Below, piece by piece: positions 58,501 through 64,000 of a stretch of DNA of 64,000 nt. The position numbers and the translations under genes were made by a program. The notes beneath the pieces were generated by a model. It was not told where the DNA came from. It was given only the letters and a program-made list of their open reading frames with translations, and ran no database searches. This stretch comes from Lepidurus packardi (taxonomy: Eukaryota > Arthropoda > Branchiopoda > Notostraca > Triopsidae): positions 12,334,790 to 12,398,789 of the forward strand of contig JAKZAN010000002.1 of assembly GCA_023053545.1 (NCBI GenBank). The letters run 5' to 3'. Numbering within the stretch: position 1 is the first letter of the stretch; every line of letters starts with the position of its first letter.

Positions 58501-60790
58501 CTCACAAGCCACTTGTCCCGTGGGATGAGAGCGGGACTTGTACTATCTACTATACTCGGCTATGTATTTACGTCTTTTAGTTTTCCATGGCCAAAGACCC
58601 AGCCAGCGCCTTTGACGTACTGGGAGAAACTATAGTTCCGGACGTGTTCTTTTGCCTCACCTTTTTCCCTTTGCAACTGATCGGTATCTGATATGTGAGA
58701 TATACGATGGGGCCGTGGACTATATACTGTAAACTCGACAGTTCTCGTATTGCCAGAACGTGATGGTGGTGTGTTCTCATGCATGCCGGCAAGTAAAGCT
58801 TCACTTGTGTCGTTTTCATCTCGGAGGGTTTCAGCAAGATCGCATGACCCGCTGGTTGTTTGACACTCTAGCTGGACAAAAACACCCAGCATCTCGTTCT
58901 AAGTGCACGCTTTTTAATATTACCCATTCCTTCAAAACAAGTCCTCGGACCTTCAAAAGCGAAAGAACACATTGACAAGGCTCAAATTGTAACTTATATT
59001 TCGTCCTGCCCCCAAAAAACGACTTCAGAAGCTAACACCTAACATAAATAAGACGCTGCAAGTAGTTGATATTTTTTCCAAAGGATGGCACTGATGTCAT
59101 GCCATTTCTCATCGTAATTTCGTAAACTTTAAACAAGAAATTAAAACTAAACAGAAAGAGATAGTTGAAACATTAATTTTCAAATGTCTTAATAGTAAGA
59201 CCTACGCAGTTGTTCGTGCCACTTTGATATCTGATTTATTTAAATTTTGATACATGATTAATTTTTGAATTTATATTTATTGTTTTAATTTATTTAGATT
59301 TCTAGCCGTTCTGCCGTATTCCAATGTTTACATTATTTGTGTTTTATTTATAAAGGGAAAAGCAAAAAGGGTACTGTCGTTCTAACTACATAGCCATCAT
59401 TGGGCAATAAGGTAGGCCTATTTCCGCTAAGATCACGAGAAAGCTTTCATTTTTTCGTTGGATTTCTTTTCCGGTGTCGTTTCCGGTCCCAAAAAGCGCC
59501 CGTTTTGATTTAATTAGGTTTTGTCCTACAAACGTGGTTCTTGACATCCCGGATCCTGTTGGATCAATCTGACATGAACTGAGGAGGGCAACATGAAAAA
59601 GGCTCGTCGACTAATAGAGTTAATATAGGGCCCCCCTCGAATAAACAAGTCGTACACAAAATAAAACCGTCTTGATCATAGAGAATACAACGGTAGCAAT
59701 TATCGTAAGGATACGCCTTATAAAGTTGCAGCATACAATCATGGAGTAAAAATAGAGCAGAGAAGCTAGCAAGTAGTGTTCGAAGTGTTTTTTAATTGTT
59801 CGTGCATGCACGGAGTGAATCCTTGGAGTCAGCCTACAAGTCATGAAACAATCTATAAAAATGGCACAGTAATTTACTGAAACGCTATTTACGACTTTTA
59901 TAGGCCTGCTGGTGTACATTACAGTACAGTAGAGTACGTCTATGCCTTCCCTTTTTGTTTATTTTCCTGGCTGAAGAATACAGCATTAAGTGATTGTTTT
60001 ACTTTCCTTTGTAAAAAAAAAGTAAAAGGGGATATTCTCCCTTTCACGCAATCCCCCTTTCCTTAAACGGCCTTGCGTGGCTGATTTGCTTAAAACGAGC
60101 ACAGAATTGCCCCAATAGGTCCTCGGTTCCTGGTTCTTCATAACAGGCAAAACAACTTGTTGACATTTTCAAAGAAATCCAACGACACAAGTTCCCGGGT
60201 TTCCAACTCTCGGTTTTAATCCTGAATTAATGACTACCTTTCGGAATAAAACAAGAAAAGGGGCCTATCATGCTCAAGAACCTAGCACAGAGCAGGAAAC
60301 TGAAAATCTTCGTGTTATCCAAGCGTAAGCCAACTGGAGGAGGCAAAAAAAATCAATCCTTGTAACTTACGGGTGCATCCTCTTTAATCTTTAAATCCGG
60401 TCTCGGATTTCCGTGAAAGAATAATCAGACTAGTTATTTTCTTCACGCATCTTCCGTAAGGGTCGTGAGGCGTATACGGCACCATATTGAGCCTATATAC
60501 TTTATACGTCACTGAACAAATTATAGGAAACGTGGTAGAGAGAACGTTTTCAAATTAGACCCTTCAATTCCAAGGAGTCTACATAGTAAATAGAGAAAGT
60601 TCCTTAACGCTTTCCAGGTCCGGGATGTAGACAGTGAAAAAGGAAATACCAAACGGAAACTTTCGCTCTCACTCCTGCCCAGAAAGGTGCAAGTGTGAAT
60701 GGACGTAGTATCCACGTGGTTTTTCCAAAACGTTACTGTTTTCAAGGCCTTTATGGGTTAATGAGATTCCGGGTTCCCCAATTCTCTTTG
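52525..60790. other. Long intergenic region, no gene supported
   Basis: 8.3 kb without a convincing ORF, splice pattern, RNA gene or repeat array. An AATAAA at about 54065 (plus) could end the Beat transcript. Short ORFs on both strands lack domains. Confidence 0.5.
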
Positions 60791-60795
60791 TCGAG

Positions 60796-60802
60796 TATAA
60801 AA
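60796..60802 (+). promoter_or_regulatory. TATA box of the first secreted-protein gene
   Basis: TATAAAA, with an arthropod initiator-like ATCAGTTT about 30 bases downstream (near 60828), giving a 5' UTR of about 175 bases before the ATG at 61005. Confidence 0.7.
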
Positions 60803-61004
60803 CACAGCGACTTAGGACCACCAAGTATCAGTTTGACCCATTCCTTCCACGTCCAACAACAAGCAAAGAAACGTCTTTACCTGTGAAAGTTTAACGTTTT
60901 GCAAGTTACTACCCTTTCTAAACAAGAAAAAGACTTTGGAACCTCTGCAAGACTTAAGTCGTCGGATTTTTATTTTCTGGAACAAGTTTGCAAGATCCTC
61001 AAAG

Positions 61005-61627
61005 ATGTACAAGGCATCCGGAAACTGTTGGGTAAGTAAAAAGAGAATATTTAAGCTTTGGTTTTTGTCCCCCTGATCATCCGAAAAGCTAAATGGAAAA
61101 CATTAATTTTTGAATAGACTGTGCTCCTGTTGTGCCTGCTGGGGCTCCTAGGCCATGCTGCCGCCTCGCCAGTGCCCTCTTCCGAGGAAACTCCTTTAGA
61201 TGAGCAACAAGTGAAGCAACGCGGATTCAACATGGAAGTGGAAAACACTACGTTTGATAGCCACAATGCGAATTTAAGTCACCCGGACGACTCTTCTGAC
61301 CAATTCCTAGCCAACTACTTCTCCTTGGACGGAAACTCAACCGGTGAAGGCAACTGGACCGTATTCGAAGGGGAAGGACGCAGTTTGGGCAAAATCAAAG
61401 ATGCTGGGCAACGGGTTTGGTTTTACTTGGGCTTTGAAAAACTTTATAATTGGCTCACTGGTAAAAAAGAGCAGCACGCAATCCATTTCCCCCAGCAACC
61501 GTATCCAGCGTATCCAGCCCACCATGGCCTATTCAACTTGAAACCTGCTTTCAAGCCCTTGAAAACCGAAACAAAACCCGCTGTCATTTATAGTCCAATC
61601 GGGGATCAAAGGCCTTATTACAATTAA
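61005..61627 (+). CDS. Secreted protein of unknown function (gene A)
   Basis: Two exons, 61005-61031 and 61118-61627, phase 0 join, 178 residues. The intron splits the signal peptide: MYKASGNCW comes from exon 1, then TVLLLCLLGLLGHAAAS. The mature part is acidic at first, with several N-x-T/S sites (VENTTF, ANLSH, GNSTGEGNWT), then has an amphipathic segment (AGQRVWFYLGFEKLYNWLTG) and ends in a Pro/Tyr-rich tail (FPQQPYPAYPAHH, then DQRPYYN). Such tails occur in arthropod matrix, cuticle or silk-like proteins, but no named domain (for example R&R chitin-binding) is present. Its neighbour at 61995 has the same promoter and exon plan. Confidence 0.78.
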
Positions 61628-61875
61628 TAGTTTCCTCACACCCCCTTCAACTGTTGCAGCAGGCTGTGACGGTTTTAATTTTCAGGATTCGAGATATTGT
61701 AAGTTAAAGAGAAAATACATGTATTTTAGAAAGTACTTTTCGTTTTGGGGAAGATTTATAGCTTAGTTCTGGGGAAAGGGGTGAAAGCTATAACGGAAAG
61801 CTCCTCCGGTGAAAGGTTACCTCGAACAGTTGTGACCTAAGACTAATTAGCGTCCTACAGTTCAAGAATGTGGGG

Positions 61876-61883
61876 TATATAAG
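61876..61883 (+). promoter_or_regulatory. TATA box of the second secreted-protein gene
   Basis: TATATAAG, with an initiator-like TATCAACTT about 35 bases downstream (near 61911) and the ATG at 61995. It lies only about 250 bp after the stop codon of gene A. Confidence 0.7.
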
Positions 61884-61994
61884 GCAAACTGTGCTCGCCT
61901 TTGCGACATTTATCAACTTGAACCTCTTCAAGGGCTACATCGCTGGCTACAAATTGATTTTAACATCTTGAATTCCGTTTCCGACTACTTCCTT

Positions 61995-63007
61995 AATGAT
62001 GGAGAAGGTAAGGCACGATTTTCCTTAAACTTTACCAACAGCCTGCATCGCTTTCAATCTAAATTACTCATTTTAATCAGGTTACTCTGCTTGGGACTTT
62101 TGGATTTTGTCTTGTGTGTGCTGTGTTGGAGCTTTCTCGAGCTAACGTCATCGACAGCAATGCCAATGTTACCAAGCTCAGTATTCTGCAGTCACCATCA
62201 ACAATCAACGACACGCTGCCCCGCCAAAGCCCAGGATCGCGTGATTTCCCTAGTTATCCTCCACATCGGTATCCTTCTCGTCCAAAACATCCATTTTCAC
62301 CATCAAAGCATGAAGAAAGACGACCCAGTCTTTGGTCATTCCTAAATCCGGTGCAGGCTTTTAAGAACTTGGTTGAAGTAATCTCTGGTGAAGAAGAAGA
62401 GGTCCTTTCGTCAAAACCCGCGAGAATGAAATACCCGTATGAACAATATCGTCGCCGTCCACCAATTCGACCAACTCCAAGCTACTCCAACCCGCCTACG
62501 ACAACCCACGCCAGCAGTCAAACGACGGAGGCAGTTACGCTATCGTACGAACACCGACGTACTCCAAGCTATTCCAACCAGCCTACAACACCCGCCACGG
62601 AGGAAGCAGTTACGCTATCATACGAAGACCAGTCGAAAATCATTGACCAGATTGTTTCCTCGTTAACCACAGAATCGGCTCAGTTCTCCCAAGTTCGTAA
62701 AGGTAATTACGGTTTTGCGCCAGTTCAACCAAGTTTGCCTTTAACTTTTCCCACAACTGCTCCCAAGTTTGTTACTCCTAAAGCGCCAATTACAACCCCT
62801 CCACCATACAATGCAGCGGCTACTTCTTATACTTTGTATTCACCGACGATAACAGTAACTCCTAGTTACACTGAGTACAAGGTACCCAAATTGCCGGCAA
62901 TGACTCCATCTGTTCCGATGCCAAGTCAATCAGGAATGTCGTATCCTATTCCAGACCAAGAGTTTAGATCACTCATTCCTCTACTAGCCAGTGGTGTACT
63001 GCCGTGA
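61995..63007 (+). CDS. Secreted proline/threonine-rich protein of unknown function (gene B)
   Basis: Two exons, 61995-62006 (only MMEK) and 62081-63007, phase 0 join, 312 residues. The signal peptide spans the junction: MMEK then VTLLGTFGFCLVCAVLELSRA. The mature protein has a short helical part (SLWSFLNPVQAFKNLVEVIS, then an acidic run), a segment with two repeats (TPSYSN-PTT and EAVTLSYE, about 27 residues each), and a Pro/Thr/Tyr-rich remainder suited to O-glycosylation or a matrix role. No family recognised. The helical block and the Tyr-Pro motifs weakly recall gene A, suggesting an old tandem duplication. The poly(A) signal is at 63078-63083. Confidence 0.8.
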
Positions 63008-63083
63008 ATGTCCTAGGTGTTTTTGTACTGTAAGATGTAAGTGGCAATTGAGTGCACATTACTGTAAAAGTACAAGAAATAAA

Positions 63084-64000
63084 TTATTCCATGTCAATGC
63101 TGAAACTGGTTTTCGTGTACGCTCCTCCTTTCTTACGCTAAGCATACACTTGGTACACAAAGGGAATCTGTTCAGCTGGTTTCTTACAGTTACTTTCAAT
63201 TAACTCGATTTTGGATAAAGCTACTTTTTATCTTTATAACGTGAGTGATTAGGTATCTGTTTGGTTACCCGAGAATGCGAACAATTGGCTCTCGAGTCCG
63301 GATCATATGAAAACGTGATATATTTCCTAATAGAAAAGCTGCTTAGCTACAATGGAAAAGCTGCATTACTTGTTGTTGTGGTAATCCGCCTCCTTTTGTA
63401 TTTAGATTTAAAATTCATGTAGACGTATGCTTTTGATTTTTGAATAATGACTTAACGATTGTTGAATAATGTTACATGCGTTAATATATGTTTACTACCA
63501 GGAAAACGCAAGACAATCAGCAATAAGTCGGAATTACATACGTAATAGGGCTGTTTCGTAACTAATAAAGCTATAACGCAACAGTTGTATTACCTGTCTA
63601 TGTTTAGCTCTGTTTTCAGAAAGGAAGATTTTTGACGTGGAATAGCGAAGCGCTGTTGTTTCGTTAGGCCTGTTTAGTTATGGCATATAAGACATACAAC
63701 CATCAAAGTACCGTACACATAATTTAGGCCTAAACACACCACGAATTAAAACGTGTTTTTACCTGAATTGACGTGCTCAGCAAGGACCGGGTAAACTTAA
63801 CACCTTATAATTTATCGACTAATCGTTTTTCACTGTCCAGGATGAGTAAATCCGTCTGCCCAAGTTTATATGGAGAGCGGGTTTACCCCGACGCGAATAA
63901 AACTACGGAATAAAAGAACGGTACAGTGTATGATACGTCATCTGTTGCCTGCTTTTTACTAAAGTGAAGCTCAAAGAAGTATTACTCTGGTTACAACTGC
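63084..64000. other. Right end of window, nothing recognised
   Basis: AT-rich sequence after the gene B poly(A) signal. No supported gene; the stretch may hold the promoter of a gene beyond the window. Confidence 0.5.

Noticed and set aside
1..64000. CRISPR arrays, bacterial operons or phage genes
   Set aside because: The window is clearly eukaryotic, with spliceosomal introns throughout, and no regularly spaced repeat-spacer array was seen.

Overview
The window is nuclear DNA of an arthropod, most likely a pancrustacean and plausibly a branchiopod such as a water flea. The evidence is spliceosomal genes with very short introns (often 50-80 bp), short UTRs, closely packed genes, AATAAA poly(A) signals, an arthropod Beaten-path immunoglobulin gene, and a METTL24-like gene with a decayed relative beside it. 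Exon joins were worked out by hand from GT/AG sites, reading phase and remembered family sequences. No database search was run.

Left part (1-22.9 kb), dense housekeeping genes: the N-terminus of MLH3 (minus, runs off the left edge); two doubtful small ORFs; a METTL24-like pseudogene fragment followed by an intact METTL24-like gene; SETD3, whose 7.3-kb intron 5 holds a complete mucin-like membrane-protein gene on the opposite strand and whose intron 8 holds a Tc1/mariner-type MITE; cytosolic malate dehydrogenase (minus) and ERLEC1 (plus) sharing a 402-bp promoter with a CRE; SF3B2; and a small acidic coiled-coil gene (minus) overlapping the SF3B2 3' end.

Middle part (23.5-38 kb): a 3.59-kb LTR retrotransposon, apparently recent, with two 231-bp LTRs that look identical by eye, intact gag and protease frames, a tRNA-Leu primer site and no reverse transcriptase or integrase core. 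It lies between the divergent small coiled-coil gene and MED17. MED17 is followed tail-to-tail by an intronless ODAD1-like outer-dynein-arm docking gene, then by a nine-exon ZNF318-like zinc-finger gene with long RG-rich and RS-rich regions.

Right part (38-64 kb), gene-poor: a 7-kb stretch with short repeats and hairpins but no convincing gene; a 210-bp tandem duplication just upstream of a six-exon Beat-family gene; a Harbinger-type MITE 33 bp past the Beat stop codon; an 8-kb stretch without recognised genes; and two adjacent TATA-driven, two-exon genes for secreted proline-rich proteins of unknown function.

The genes do not form one pathway. The left half serves basic cell functions (mismatch repair, actin methylation, metabolism, ER quality control, splicing, transcription). 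The right half looks like tissue-specific genes with large control regions. I did not find a clearly new multi-gene system. The most distinctive items are the gag-protease-only retroelement, the nested gene in SETD3, and the pair of secreted-protein genes.
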